A DNA stretch of 64,000 nucleotides from assembly GCF_005860775.1 (NCBI RefSeq), contig NZ_VCHQ01000016.1:124001-188000 (forward strand), written 5' to 3'. Position 1 is the stretch's first letter. Each line of letters opens with the position of its first letter. The notes under the pieces were generated by a model. The model saw only the letters and a list, made by a program, of their open reading frames with translations. It had not been told where the DNA came from and searched no databases. Shown here piece after piece: positions 19,643 through 30,086 of this stretch. The DNA comes from Klebsiella indica (GTDB lineage: Bacteria; Pseudomonadota; Gammaproteobacteria; Enterobacterales; Enterobacteriaceae). The translations under genes were made by a program, and so were the position numbers.

Positions 19643-20929
19643 TTACTCCCGCGAGACTACCCCGGCTTTTTCCAGCATCGCGTGTAACAGTACGTTTGCG
19701 CCAGCCGCAACCTGTTCCGGTGATGAGTACTCCGTCTCATTGTGGCTGATGCCATCTTTGCAGGGAATGAAAATCATACCGGTCGGCGCGAGCATGCTCA
19801 TATACACGGCATCATGTCCTGCACCGGAGACGATATCCATCGCAGAGTAACCTAATTTTTGCGCAGCCCGCCGTACGGCTTCTTTGCAATCCGGGTGGAA
19901 AGGGGCGGCAGGATAGTGTGAGACCTGTTTAAGTTCCACATTCAGTCCGCTCTTCTGGGCGATTTCGGCAATGTACGCTTTTAACGCCGCGTCCATGTTA
20001 TCAACGTCGGCATCGGTCATGTTGCGAAAATCAATGGAGAATTTCACGCTGCCGGGCACCACGTTGCGGCTGTTTGGATGCACCTGCACCATACCGACGG
20101 TTCCCCGTCCATGCGGAGAAAATTGCCCGGCAATATTGATGACTTCCTGCATAATATGGGTGGCGACCTGCAAAGCATCTTTACGCAGCGCCATCGGCGT
20201 GGGGCCCGCATGGGACTCCATCCCGGTGACGATGCAGTCATACCAGCGAATACCCAGTACGGCCTGTACCACGCCAATGGCGATATCCTGATCTTCAAGA
20301 ATAGGGCCTTGTTCAATATGCGCTTCAAAGTAGGCGCCTATCGGGTGGGTGCCGGGGACCACCTCGCCCGCATAGCCAATATTGGACAGTTCATCTTTTA
20401 CCGATTTACCTTCGGTGTCGGTTGCCGCATAGGCCATCTCCAGCGGAAAGATGCCGGCGAAAACCCCGGACCCCATCATAACCGGCACAAAACGCGATCC
20501 TTCTTCGTTGGTCCAGAAGACCATCTCAATCGGCGCTTCCGTTTCAATATTGCGATCGTTAAGGGTACGGATAACTTCCAGCGCCGAGAGTACGCCGAAA
20601 TTGCCATCGAATTTTCCTCCGGTTGGCTGGGTGTCGATATGGCTACCCGCGACAATCGGCGGCAGGGTGTTGTTCTGGCCAGGTCGGCGCATAAAGACGT
20701 TGCCGATTTGATCTATTTCGACCGACAGCCCGGCCGCTTTACCCCAGCCGACGACTAAATCACGCCCCTGGCGATCAAGGTCAGTCAGCGTTAAACGGCA
20801 GACCCCGCCTTTGGGCGTGGCGCCAATGTGTGCGAGATCCATTAATGACTGCCACAAACGTTCGCCATCAATCCTCAGGTCACTGATATCAATGCGGTTC
20901 GTGTCTGGTGAAATGACTTCACTGTTCAT
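19643..20929 (-). CDS. N-carbamoyl-beta-alanine amidohydrolase (PydC-type)
   Basis: A 428-residue M20-family amidase of the hydantoinase/carbamoylase group. Expected reaction: hydrolysis of N-carbamoyl-beta-alanine to beta-alanine, ammonia and CO2, the last step of reductive pyrimidine breakdown. Metal-ligand motifs are present: SHIDTQPTGGKFDGNFG, NEEGSRF, AHIEQGP and GAGHDAVY. GAGGAAA precedes ATG 20929. Last gene of preT-preA-dihydropyrimidinase-amidase. The same fold also contains allantoate amidohydrolases (AllC) and L-carbamoylases; the neighbours favour the pyrimidine role. Confidence 0.85.
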   Translation of the reverse strand: MNSEVISPDTNRIDISDLRIDGERLWQSLMDLAHIGATPKGGVCRLTLTDLDRQGRDLVVGWGKAAGLSVEIDQIGNVFMRRPGQNNTLPPIVAGSHIDTQPTGGKFDGNFGVLSALEVIRTLNDRNIETEAPIEMVFWTNEEGSRFVPVMMGSGVFAGIFPLEMAYAATDTEGKSVKDELSNIGYAGEVVPGTHPIGAYFEAHIEQGPILEDQDIAIGVVQAVLGIRWYDCIVTGMESHAGPTPMALRKDALQVATHIMQEVINIAGQFSPHGRGTVGMVQVHPNSRNVVPGSVKFSIDFRNMTDADVDNMDAALKAYIAEIAQKSGLNVELKQVSHYPAAPFHPDCKEAVRRAAQKLGYSAMDIVSGAGHDAVYMSMLAPTGMIFIPCKDGISHNETEYSSPEQVAAGANVLLHAMLEKAGVVSRE

Positions 20930-20953
20930 GATTGTTTCCTCAATGTCAGGTGA

Positions 20954-22450
<1,497 letters not shown>

Positions 22451-22503
22451 TCAGCCTGACTCGCTCCCCGGCGAGGCGGCGCTTGCCAGCGCCGTTCTGT
22501 TTT

Positions 22504-22538
22504 TCACCCTCTCCCTTGAGGGCGCCGGGGCAGGGTGA
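22504..22538. repeat. Palindromic BIME-like element
   Basis: TCACCCT at the left and AGGGTGA at the right bracket a GC-rich centre containing CTCTCCCTTGAGGG. It resembles the common CCCTCTCCC/GGGAGAGG enterobacterial palindromes. It lies in the unusual 162-base spacer between preA and the dihydropyrimidinase gene. Confidence 0.5.
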
Positions 22539-22564
22539 GGGGGAACCGACCGCGCCGCCGCCCA

Positions 22565-23869
22565 TTACGCCGGGGTGGTCAGCGGGTTATTGGGGTGCGT
22601 GGTCCAGTTGGCGTAAACATCGGTCACCACTTTTCCAGTCCGTTTATCTTTTTCGCCAGGCTGCAGGCTGCGCAGTGAAATGCAGTTCTCAACCGGGCAA
22701 ATTGAGGCGCAAAGGTTGCAGCCGACGCAATCCTCCTCACGCACTTCAAAATGCCGGGTTTCCCCGGTGATGGCGGTAATCGCCTGATGCGACGTGTCCT
22801 CACAAACCAGGTGGCAGCGCCCGCACTTGATACACGACGCCTGGTCGATGATCGCTTTATTCACATGATTGAGATTGAGATAGCGCCAGTCAGTGACGCT
22901 CGGCAGCGCCATGCCGCGGAAGTCCTCAAGGGTCCGGAACCCTTTCTGATCCATATAGTTTTTCAGGCCGCTTATCATGTCGCGCACGATCTGGAAACCA
23001 TGCACCATCGCCGCGGTACACACCTGCACCGTCCCGCACCCCAGGGCGATGAATTCCGCCGCATCGCGCCAGGTCGCAATACCGCCAATGCCGGAAATCG
23101 GTAAACCGCGGGTTTGCGGATCGCGGCCAATTTCCGAGACCATATTCAGCGCTATGGGCTTCACTGCCGGACCGCAGTAGCCGCCATGCGAGCCCTGATT
23201 ACCGGTGTGCGGTAACATCAACATCTGCTCAAGATCGACGGCGATGATCGAATTAATGGTGTTGATCAGCGAAACAGCGTCAGCGCCACCCGCCTTCGCG
23301 GCCCGGGCCGGATAGCGAATATCGGTGATGTTCGGCGTCAGTTTGACGATCGTCGGCAGGCGGCAATATTGCTTGCACCAGCGGGTGACCATCTCGATAT
23401 ATTCCGGCACCTGGCCCACCGCGGCGCCCATTCCTCGCTCACTCATGCCGTGTGGGCAGCCAAAGTTAAGCTCGATACCGTCTGCGCCCGTGGCTTCAAC
23501 CTGCGGTAAAATGGTTTTCCACGCTTCCTCTTCGCAGGGCACCATGATCGATACCACGACAGCCCGGTCCGGCCATCGCTGTTTGATACGGGTAATTTCC
23601 TCAAGATTGATGGCCAGAGAACGGTCGGTGATCAATTCAATGTTATTCAGACCAATAACGCGGCGGTCGCCGCCAGCAAGAGTGGCGTAGCGCGGCCCGC
23701 TAACGTTAACCACATGGGGATCTAAGCCGAGCGTTTTCCATACCACGCCGCCCCATCCGGCCTGAAAAGCGCGTTCCACGTTGTACTCTTTATCTGTAGG
23801 CGGTGCAGACGCCAGCCAGAATGGATTGGGGCTTTGAATGCCGAGAAAATCACTGTGCAGACTAGCCAT
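22565..23869 (-). CDS. preA: Dihydropyrimidine dehydrogenase subunit PreA
   Basis: A 434-residue catalytic subunit that reduces uracil and thymine to the dihydro forms. An FMN-binding dihydroorotate-dehydrogenase-like barrel (about 1-320) is followed by two 4Fe-4S motifs (CIKCGRCHLVC and CVGCNLCASICP). The active-site loop FGCPHGMSERGMGAAVGQ closely follows the mammalian enzyme, but the position I recall as the catalytic Cys671 is Val, as I recall for E. coli PreA. ATG 23869 has AGGAG 7 bases upstream and overlaps the preT stop by 8 bases, so the subunits are coupled. It is longer than E. coli PreA (411) and looks like the separate PydA-type lineage. Confidence 0.9.
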   Translation of the reverse strand: MASLHSDFLGIQSPNPFWLASAPPTDKEYNVERAFQAGWGGVVWKTLGLDPHVVNVSGPRYATLAGGDRRVIGLNNIELITDRSLAINLEEITRIKQRWPDRAVVVSIMVPCEEEAWKTILPQVEATGADGIELNFGCPHGMSERGMGAAVGQVPEYIEMVTRWCKQYCRLPTIVKLTPNITDIRYPARAAKAGGADAVSLINTINSIIAVDLEQMLMLPHTGNQGSHGGYCGPAVKPIALNMVSEIGRDPQTRGLPISGIGGIATWRDAAEFIALGCGTVQVCTAAMVHGFQIVRDMISGLKNYMDQKGFRTLEDFRGMALPSVTDWRYLNLNHVNKAIIDQASCIKCGRCHLVCEDTSHQAITAITGETRHFEVREEDCVGCNLCASICPVENCISLRSLQPGEKDKRTGKVVTDVYANWTTHPNNPLTTPA

Positions 23870-25259
23870 GGGCATGCTCCTGAAAAGAGATGGCGTTAGC
23901 GGCGTTGTTGATGGCGAGGGCCAGAGAGATAGAGCGGGCAGCGAGTTTGCCCTGGCGCACGGCGTCGACCGTCAGGTCAAGACCGCCGGCACAGCAGTCG
24001 CCGCCGGCCCAGACGCCGGCCAGCGAGGTGCGGCCATTCTCATCGGTGGCGATGCGTCCCTGTTTTAACTGCACGGCTTGCCCGACCGGGGAACATTCGA
24101 AAGTCTGACCGATGGCTTTAAGCACCATGTCGGCTTCCAGCGTGAAGGTCTCGCCGCTGGTCGCGGTCCCCTGAACATCCTCGCGCGTTACGCTGAACGT
24201 CACGCCCGTAAGCTGATGGTTGCGCTGTTCGAACCGCAACGGGGTGGCCCACAGACGCACCGTTACGCCGTTCAGTTGCGCCCACTGCCGCTCTTTTTCC
24301 GATGCTTTCATTTGCGCTTCGCCGCGGCGGTAAACAAGGGTAACGTCCTGCGCGCCGAGTTTTTTTGCCTGTACGGCGGCGTCAACGGCGGTCATACCGC
24401 CGCCAATGACCACCACTTTACGGCCGACAGGGATTTGCCTCAGATCTGTGCACTGGCGTAAATCGGCGATAAAATCCACCGCTTCAAAAACACCGTCAGG
24501 TTCTGTGCCAGTGTTTTCCAGTTGATTCACGCTCGCCAGCCCAAGGCCGAGGAATACCGCGTCATGGCTGGCCTGCAGTTGGGCGAGGCTGATCTCTTTC
24601 CCCAGGGTTTTTCCGGCGTGCAGCGTAATTCCGCCCACGGAGAGCAACCAGGCCACTTCCCGCGCGGCGAAACCATCGGTGACTTTATAGCGGGCCAGAC
24701 CATATTCGTTGAGACCGCCGGCTTTACTGCGGGCATCGAAGAGATCCACGCTGTGACCCGCAACCGCCAGCTGGTGAGCGACGGTCAGCCCCGCCGGACC
24801 CGCACCAACCACGGCAATCCGTTTCCCTGTTTCAGGCCCACGGATGAATAGCGGCTGACCGGGATGTGCAAAGAAATCATCCGTGGCATAGCGCTGGAGC
24901 AGTCCGATATTGAGCGGGCGACCGTCTCGCGCGTGACGCACGCAGGCGTGTTCGCATAATGTTTCTGTCGGACAGACGCGGCTACAGATCCCGCCTAACA
25001 CATTGGCTCGCAGAATGACCTCCGCCGCGCCGCGATTGTTGTTCTGGGCGATACGTTGAATAAAGCTCGGTACATCGATATCGGCCGGGCAGGCCCGGGA
25101 GCAGGGGGCATCAAAGCAGTAGTAACAGCGTTCCGCTTCAATCACCGCCTGCGAGGCGGTTAACGGGGGCGCGCAGTCCGCAAACTCACGCGCATACGCG
25201 TCGGGCGCCAGCCGGGCGGCCTGGCGTCCGGGGGCGTCGATACCTGAACAGTCGCTCAT
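23862..25259 (-). CDS. preT: Dihydropyrimidine dehydrogenase subunit PreT
   Basis: A 465-residue flavoprotein subunit that passes electrons from NAD(P)H to PreA. The N-terminal iron-sulfur part is Cys-rich (RCYYCFDAPCSRACPADID and ICSRVCPTETLCEHAC). FAD motif VVGAGPAGLTVAHQL and NAD(P) motif VVIGGGMTAVDAA follow, and GVWAGGD closes the FAD site. It belongs to the GltB-small-subunit-like oxidoreductases. Start: two adjacent ATGs at 25262 and 25259; the second has better spacing to AGGAG. First gene of the catabolic operon, behind a sigma-54 promoter and RutR-like operator. Confidence 0.9.
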   Translation of the reverse strand: MSDCSGIDAPGRQAARLAPDAYAREFADCAPPLTASQAVIEAERCYYCFDAPCSRACPADIDVPSFIQRIAQNNNRGAAEVILRANVLGGICSRVCPTETLCEHACVRHARDGRPLNIGLLQRYATDDFFAHPGQPLFIRGPETGKRIAVVGAGPAGLTVAHQLAVAGHSVDLFDARSKAGGLNEYGLARYKVTDGFAAREVAWLLSVGGITLHAGKTLGKEISLAQLQASHDAVFLGLGLASVNQLENTGTEPDGVFEAVDFIADLRQCTDLRQIPVGRKVVVIGGGMTAVDAAVQAKKLGAQDVTLVYRRGEAQMKASEKERQWAQLNGVTVRLWATPLRFEQRNHQLTGVTFSVTREDVQGTATSGETFTLEADMVLKAIGQTFECSPVGQAVQLKQGRIATDENGRTSLAGVWAGGDCCAGGLDLTVDAVRQGKLAARSISLALAINNAANAISFQEHAHG

Positions 25260-25310
25260 CATGCTTCTCCTGAATGATTAGCAGGGTTATCTCTCCCTGC
25301 GTTTAAAATC

Positions 25311-25326
25311 TTGACCAGATGGTTAA
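25311..25326. promoter_or_regulatory. RutR-type operator, catabolic operon
   Basis: TTGACCAGATGGTTAA differs at one base from the E. coli RutR consensus palindrome TTGACCAnnTGGTCAA. It lies about 20 bases downstream of the sigma-54 element and 52 bases before the preT start, where a bound repressor would block transcription. Confidence 0.75.
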
Positions 25327-25344
25327 GTTTTCACGTAATAACCA

Positions 25345-25360
25345 TGCTAATTATGTGCCA
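25345..25360 (-). promoter_or_regulatory. Sigma-54 promoter of preT operon
   Basis: On the minus strand TGGCACATAATTAGCA fits the sigma-54 consensus TGGCACGnnnnTTGCA (GG and GC dinucleotides 10 bases apart; mismatches only at positions 7 and 13). Predicted start site near 25333-25335, giving a leader of about 75 bases. Confidence 0.7.
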
Positions 25361-25436
25361 TTTCCAGCAGGTTCGCCGCAGAGCGTGTAAATTAAGGAAG
25401 GTAGGGCGTTGTGAATAATGCAGCATGCCTTTTTGT

Positions 25437-25472
25437 GGTATTTTTTGGTGCAATTTGCACCATATTTGCCGC
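25437..25472. promoter_or_regulatory. Candidate NtrC enhancer, catabolic operon
   Basis: TTGGTGCAATTTGCACCA contains two perfect NtrC half sites (TTGGTGCA and TTGCACCA) back to back, each with a weaker partner half further out. Located about 80-110 bases upstream of the -24 element, a normal enhancer distance. Confidence 0.5.
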
Positions 25473-25504
25473 TGTTTGCTGCATATTGCGGCAGAAGTCG
25501 TCAA

Positions 25505-26152
25505 TCATTCCAGGCCGCAGATGCGGCAAACGCAGCGCAATACATGTTCTGTTGTTCGCGACTGCGCTGCCGCACTGCGCGAATCTTCCCCCAGTACGGC
25601 GGCAATCTGAATATCAAAATCTGCGTAGGTTTGGGTTATCGCCCAGACGGTAAAAAAGAAATGGGTGGTATCCAGTTGCCGCAGCTTACCCTGTGAAATC
25701 CAGCCATCAAGAATGCGCGCCTTCTCCTCCACCAGTCGCCTGAGCTGTGTCTTTAATAGCGGATGAACAGCCTGCGCGCCCTGAAGGATTTCGTTGGCAA
25801 ACAGGCGGGAGGCTTCAGGGCGAGAAAAACTAAAGCCAATCTTTTTACGGACATACTCTTCCAGCGCCGTTTTGGGATCCGCATGCGCCGAGATCCCTTC
25901 CAGCGGCGCCAGCCAGTCGTGCAGAATGCACTCCAGTACGCGCAGATAGAGGTTTTTTTTGTGACCAAAATAGTAATGAAGATTGGCCTTTGGCAGGTCG
26001 GCGGCATCGGCGATCTGTTGCATGGTGGCGCCGCGAAATCCGTAACAGGCAAAGACGCGTTCGGCGGCAGCCATTATGATGGCTTCGTTATCCTGGCGAA
26101 TACGCCCTTTTTCCAGCGATACCTCAATGCCGCCCAGCAGACTTTCATTCAT
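25505..26152 (-). CDS. RutR-like TetR-family regulator
   Basis: A 215-residue TetR-type repressor. The N-terminal helix-turn-helix (about 20-65) reads GATMQQIADAADLPKANLHYYFGHK. The C-terminal ligand domain resembles E. coli RutR, sharing WLAPLEG, EASRLFANEILQGA and WAITQTYADFDIQ. RutR senses uracil and thymine. Last gene of the transporter operon, 39 bases after the binding-protein gene. Two RutR-like palindromes flank the module, so it probably controls both operons in response to pyrimidines. ATG 26152 is favoured by GGAG spacing; ATG 26155 is possible. Confidence 0.85.
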   Translation of the reverse strand: MNESLLGGIEVSLEKGRIRQDNEAIIMAAAERVFACYGFRGATMQQIADAADLPKANLHYYFGHKKNLYLRVLECILHDWLAPLEGISAHADPKTALEEYVRKKIGFSFSRPEASRLFANEILQGAQAVHPLLKTQLRRLVEEKARILDGWISQGKLRQLDTTHFFFTVWAITQTYADFDIQIAAVLGEDSRSAAAQSRTTEHVLRCVCRICGLE

Positions 26153-26191
26153 CATTGGCTCCGGTGAAATCCGCCGTCCCTGGCGGGAGGA

Positions 26192-27208
26192 CTATTTCAG
26201 CTTTGCCGCGGCATCCCAGACGATATGGGTCATCGCACTGTCACCCGGGTCTTTTTTAATCACCGGGGTATCGCCGCCGCTATGTAGCAGGACATCAATC
26301 GTATGGCGATAAGCCGCCGGATCGAGATAGCCAATTTGCGGCGTGTTGGCATTAGTGATCAGTTTCGCCACGTTTTCCATCTGGCGAGTTTGCACCGCTT
26401 CGGTAGACGCGCCGGAAGCATCTTCCGCTACCACGATTTTCGCTGCCTCTTGCGGATGCTTCACCGCATAATCCCAGCCTTTAAACGATGCCTTGAGGAA
26501 CTTCGCCATTCTGGCGACGAAAGCCGGGTCTTTCAGGCTCGGAGCCAGCACGTACAGCCCGTCTTCCAGCGTGGATACGCCCTGATCCTCGTACGGGAAG
26601 GTGATCAAATCCGATTCTTTCAGGCCCGCATCGATCAACTGCCAGTATTCGTTATAGTTCATGGTGGAGATACAGGCTGCCTGATCCTGTAACAGTGGGT
26701 CAACGTTAAAGCCTTGTTTGAGAATAGTAATATCGGTGCCGGGTTTCAGTCCAAGCTTGTTCATCCAGTTGAAGAAGGGGTACTCGTTGCCGCCGTACCA
26801 GACACCCAGGGTTTTGCCTTTGAAATCGGCGGGGGTTTTAATCCCGCTCGATTTTTTACAGGTCAGCATCATGCCGGAACGATTGAAGATCTGGGCAATA
26901 TTGACCAGCGGAACGCCCGCTTCACGTGAGGCCAGCGCATCAGGCAGCCAGTTAACGATCACATCTGCGGATTTCCCGGCAATCACCTGGACCGGAGAAA
27001 TATCCGTTCCGCCGGGTTTGATCGTAACATCCAGCCCTTCGTCTTTATAAAACCCTTTTTCCTGCGCCACGTAGTAGCCAGCAAATTGTGCCTGTGGCAC
27101 CCATTTCAACTGCAGCGTCACTTTCTCTGCTGCGTATGCTGAAAAAGTCAATGCCGCAGACATTGCCGCCAGCAACAACCCCCGGCGAAAAGCGGAACGT
27201 TTCATCAT
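26192..27208 (-). CDS. NMT1/THI5-type ABC binding protein
   Basis: A 338-residue periplasmic substrate-binding protein of the NMT1/THI5 family (SsuA/TauA/ThiY-like). The signal peptide is cleaved after AYA (about residue 26). The mature start VTLQLKWVPQAQFAGYYVAQEKGFY is typical of pyrimidine-precursor binders such as ThiY. AGGAG lies 7 bases before ATG 27208. It lies between the second permease gene and the regulator gene. Given the neighbours, uracil, thymine, dihydropyrimidines or hydantoins are likely ligands; formylaminopyrimidine is a known ligand of relatives. Confidence 0.85.
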   Translation of the reverse strand: MMKRSAFRRGLLLAAMSAALTFSAYAAEKVTLQLKWVPQAQFAGYYVAQEKGFYKDEGLDVTIKPGGTDISPVQVIAGKSADVIVNWLPDALASREAGVPLVNIAQIFNRSGMMLTCKKSSGIKTPADFKGKTLGVWYGGNEYPFFNWMNKLGLKPGTDITILKQGFNVDPLLQDQAACISTMNYNEYWQLIDAGLKESDLITFPYEDQGVSTLEDGLYVLAPSLKDPAFVARMAKFLKASFKGWDYAVKHPQEAAKIVVAEDASGASTEAVQTRQMENVAKLITNANTPQIGYLDPAAYRHTIDVLLHSGGDTPVIKKDPGDSAMTHIVWDAAAKLK

Positions 27209-27257
27209 GGGATAACTCCTCGGGTTAGTGTGTGCATCATCATGTTTTTATGTTGTT

Positions 27258-28328
27258 TTACTTTTCCGCCGCCATCCCGCGAATCGAGGGATGCCAGAAA
27301 TTTATGCGTCTGTCGAGGCGCACCAGCACGGTGTAAATCAGCGAACCGGCCAGTGACGACACCACAATCGCCGACCACACCACCGGCATATGCATTCGCG
27401 CCGATTCTGTGGAGATGCGAAAGCCCAGCCCGGCGGTGGGGGAGCCAAAATATTCGGCGACAATGGCGGTGATCAGCGCCAGGGTGGCGTTCACTTTCAG
27501 GGCGTTAAAAATAAACGGCATTGCGGCGGGAAGGCGCAGCATGCGCAACTGCTGATGAGGCGTGGCAGCGTAACAGTACATCAATTCCTGCTCCAGCTTG
27601 TCGCTCGCTTTCAGTCCGGCCAGCGTGCTGACCAGCGCCGGGAAAAAGGTCACCAGAATCACCACCGCGGCTTTTGACGGCCAGTCGAAACCAAACCACA
27701 TCACGGCGATAGGGGCGACGCCCACCAGCGGCACCGTGCTGGTCAGACTGGCGACCGGGAGCAGCCCGCGCTGCAGGAAGGGAAGCCTGTCGATAAGCAG
27801 CGCCACGCCAATGCCTGCGCCGCAGCCCAGCAGATAACCCGCCAGCACCGATTTGAGAACGGTCTGCACCAGATCGCCCGCCAGCAGCGAAGCGCTGTCG
27901 ATTAACGCGGTGAGGATATCAAGCGGGGCGGGCAGGATAACCTGGGGAACGGCAAATCCGCTGACCAGAATCTGCCAGAACCACAGCAACCAGACGCCGA
28001 GTAACGCGGCGACGGCTGCAGGTGGAACCGGCGCGCTGGCCAGACGTTGTACGCTCACCGCGGCGAGCAGCGCCAGGGCCAGAGTGAGCATGCCATTAAA
28101 CGGTAATACCGCCAGCCAGAGCGCGCTGACAACGAGCGCGACCGCAAAGAGCAGGTTGCGCAAACTTTTTGTTGAGCAGGCCAACAGCGCACAGGCAATG
28201 AGCAGCAGCGCATTGAGGCGGAGTGCAGAAAACGTATGGTCAGCGGCGCTTAACTGAATAAGCGCCAGGATAGCGATGATAAACGCGCTTACTAACAGTA
28301 GCGAGCCAGGAATCGCGTGCTTTTTCAT
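27258..28328 (-). CDS. ABC permease with extended N-terminus
   Basis: A 356-residue permease of the NitT/TauT (SsuC-like) class. The C-terminal 230 residues carry the standard six-helix domain and the cytoplasmic coupling motif (near YCYAATPHQQLRMLRLPAAMP). The first about 125 residues add roughly four extra hydrophobic segments not found in ordinary family members of 250-280 residues. The ATG overlaps the previous stop by one base (TAATG), so it is coupled to the first permease. The two likely form a heterodimer. Confidence 0.85.
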   Translation of the reverse strand: MKKHAIPGSLLLVSAFIIAILALIQLSAADHTFSALRLNALLLIACALLACSTKSLRNLLFAVALVVSALWLAVLPFNGMLTLALALLAAVSVQRLASAPVPPAAVAALLGVWLLWFWQILVSGFAVPQVILPAPLDILTALIDSASLLAGDLVQTVLKSVLAGYLLGCGAGIGVALLIDRLPFLQRGLLPVASLTSTVPLVGVAPIAVMWFGFDWPSKAAVVILVTFFPALVSTLAGLKASDKLEQELMYCYAATPHQQLRMLRLPAAMPFIFNALKVNATLALITAIVAEYFGSPTAGLGFRISTESARMHMPVVWSAIVVSSLAGSLIYTVLVRLDRRINFWHPSIRGMAAEK

Positions 28329-29209
28329 TACGCCCCCTTACGCTGGCGCATCACCAGCCGTTCAGTCAGCGTGACCATCCCGGTCAATGTCAGGCCCAGC
28401 AGTGACGCCATCACCAACGCAGACCAAATCTGAATGGTATTGCCGTAATAGGAGCCGGTCAGCAGTCTCGCCCCCAGCCCGGCCTGTGCGCCAGTCGGTA
28501 ACTCCGCCACCATTGTGCCGACCAGACCGCTGGCGATGGCGACGCGAAACGCAGGGAAAAGATAGGGTAGCGAGGAGGGAAGACGAACCATCCAGAAAAT
28601 ATCGGCGCGTCGTGCGGCGTAGGTATGCACCAGTTCCATTTCCATTTTCTGCGGCGAACGCAGTCCCTGCACCATGGCGATGGTGACCGGAAAAAAGCAC
28701 AGGTACATGGCGATGGTCGCTTTTGGCAACATGCCGGTGATCCCCAGACTGCCGAGGATAATCAATACGATAGGGGCGATAGCCAGGACCGGAATGGTTT
28801 GCGACGCGACGATCCACGGCATCAGCGCCTTATCCAGTGTGGGCGAGTGCACTATACCGATGGCCAGCAGAACACCCAATACCACCCCCATTGCGAAACC
28901 GGTCAGCGCCGCGCTGGCGGTGACCCATGTGTGCAGTAACAAATTTCTCGGCGAGTCGATCGGCCACTGCGTCAGGCTGTTCCAGATATCGACAAGCAAC
29001 TGATGCGGCGCTGGCAGCAGCGGGCGGGTGGCGTTCAGGGCGGCGACGATCAAATCACGGCTGGTCCATGCGCCGCGCGGGGTCAATACCCGGTCGATCA
29101 CGCCCGGTGCGTTCAGCGCGAAGGCCAGTACATACCAGAGGAACAGTGCCACCAGGAGTACGCTGCCGACGGGCAGAGCATAGAGATGCAGGCGTTGGCT
29201 AATGCTCAT
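28328..29209 (-). CDS. ABC permease
   Basis: A 293-residue inner membrane permease of the NitT/TauT family with about six to seven hydrophobic segments and the coupling loop HTYAARRADIFWMVRLPSSLP, which contacts the ATPase. ATG 29209 overlaps the ATPase stop by 11 bases; the longer frame to 29311 would overlap it by more than 100 bases. It pairs with the permease encoded next. Confidence 0.87.
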   Translation of the reverse strand: MSISQRLHLYALPVGSVLLVALFLWYVLAFALNAPGVIDRVLTPRGAWTSRDLIVAALNATRPLLPAPHQLLVDIWNSLTQWPIDSPRNLLLHTWVTASAALTGFAMGVVLGVLLAIGIVHSPTLDKALMPWIVASQTIPVLAIAPIVLIILGSLGITGMLPKATIAMYLCFFPVTIAMVQGLRSPQKMEMELVHTYAARRADIFWMVRLPSSLPYLFPAFRVAIASGLVGTMVAELPTGAQAGLGARLLTGSYYGNTIQIWSALVMASLLGLTLTGMVTLTERLVMRQRKGA

Positions 29210-30038
29210 GATGTCCCTCCACCAGCGCCTTGCGAACATCGGCGGCAAGCTGCAAAAATGCCGGCGTATCACGAATGGCAAGGGAACGTTCTGCAGGCAG
29301 CGGCGACTCAATTACCTTCACAATTCTCCCTGGACGTGGCGACATCACCACGATTTTGGTAGAGAGGTATACCGCCTCGGAAATGGAGTGCGTCACGAAG
29401 ACCATTGTGCGTTGTTCGTTAAACCACAACTGCTGTAATTGCTGGTTGAGGTTGTCGCGGGTCAGTTCATCCAGCGCACCAAAGGGCTCGTCCATCATCA
29501 GGATTTTAGGTTCAAAACCCAGCGCTCTGGCGATGGAGACACGCTGCTGCATGCCGCCGGAAAGCTGCCACGGGTATTTTTTCTCAAACCCTTTCAGCCC
29601 GACACGCGCCAGTTGTTCACGGGCGATGTCGTCGCAGCGCTCCGGCGGCATACCCTGGATTTGTAGCGGCAGTTTGACGTTTGCCAGTACGGTACGCCAT
29701 GGCAACAGCACCGGAGCCTGAAAAACATACCCGTATGCGCCCCCCTGCCGGGCCTCTGAAGGCGACATATCATTAACCAGCACTTCACCGGAGGTGATGG
29801 GTTCCAGGTCGGCAATGGCGCGCAATAAGGTTGTTTTACCGCAACCGGAAGGTCCGATAAACGAAACAAACTCCCCCTGGCGAATGGTCAGATTAATATC
29901 TTTCAGCGCATGCACCGGCTGATCGGCCGCCGGGTAAATCACGTTGGCCTGGTTTACCCTGATGGCAGGGCGTGCGGTGGCGGTTATCGGTTTCAACGGC
30001 ACGACCGCAGATTCCTCTGCGTAGATCAACTGGCTCAT
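29199..30038 (-). CDS. ABC transporter ATPase
   Basis: A 279-residue ATPase of the NitT/TauT/SsuB class: Walker A GPSGCGKTT (about residues 66-74), signature LSGGMQQRVSIARAL, Walker B ILMMDEPFGALDE and the H-loop VTHSISEA. About 30 extra N-terminal residues precede the nucleotide-binding domain. ATG 30038 (MSQLIYAEE) is preferred over ATG 30107, because the predicted sigma-54 start and the RutR-like operator lie between the two. First gene of the five-gene transporter-regulator operon. Confidence 0.87.
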   Translation of the reverse strand: MSQLIYAEESAVVPLKPITATARPAIRVNQANVIYPAADQPVHALKDINLTIRQGEFVSFIGPSGCGKTTLLRAIADLEPITSGEVLVNDMSPSEARQGGAYGYVFQAPVLLPWRTVLANVKLPLQIQGMPPERCDDIAREQLARVGLKGFEKKYPWQLSGGMQQRVSIARALGFEPKILMMDEPFGALDELTRDNLNQQLQQLWFNEQRTMVFVTHSISEAVYLSTKIVVMSPRPGRIVKVIESPLPAERSLAIRDTPAFLQLAADVRKALVEGHHEH

Positions 30039-30057
30039 TCCCGGTCTCCCCCTTTTT

Positions 30058-30073
30058 TTGACTAACTGGTTAA
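30058..30073. promoter_or_regulatory. RutR-type operator, transporter operon
   Basis: TTGACTAACTGGTTAA, two mismatches from the RutR consensus TTGACCAnnTGGTCAA and sharing the TGGTTAA arm with the operator at 25311. It lies 20 bases before the ATPase start and just downstream of the predicted sigma-54 start. Confidence 0.7.
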
Positions 30074-30086
30074 GTTTGTATCCCCA

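Noticed and set aside
25411-25696. Overlapping plus-strand frames at the end of the RutR-like gene
   Set aside because: They cover the preT promoter region and the antisense of the regulator; no protein resemblance.
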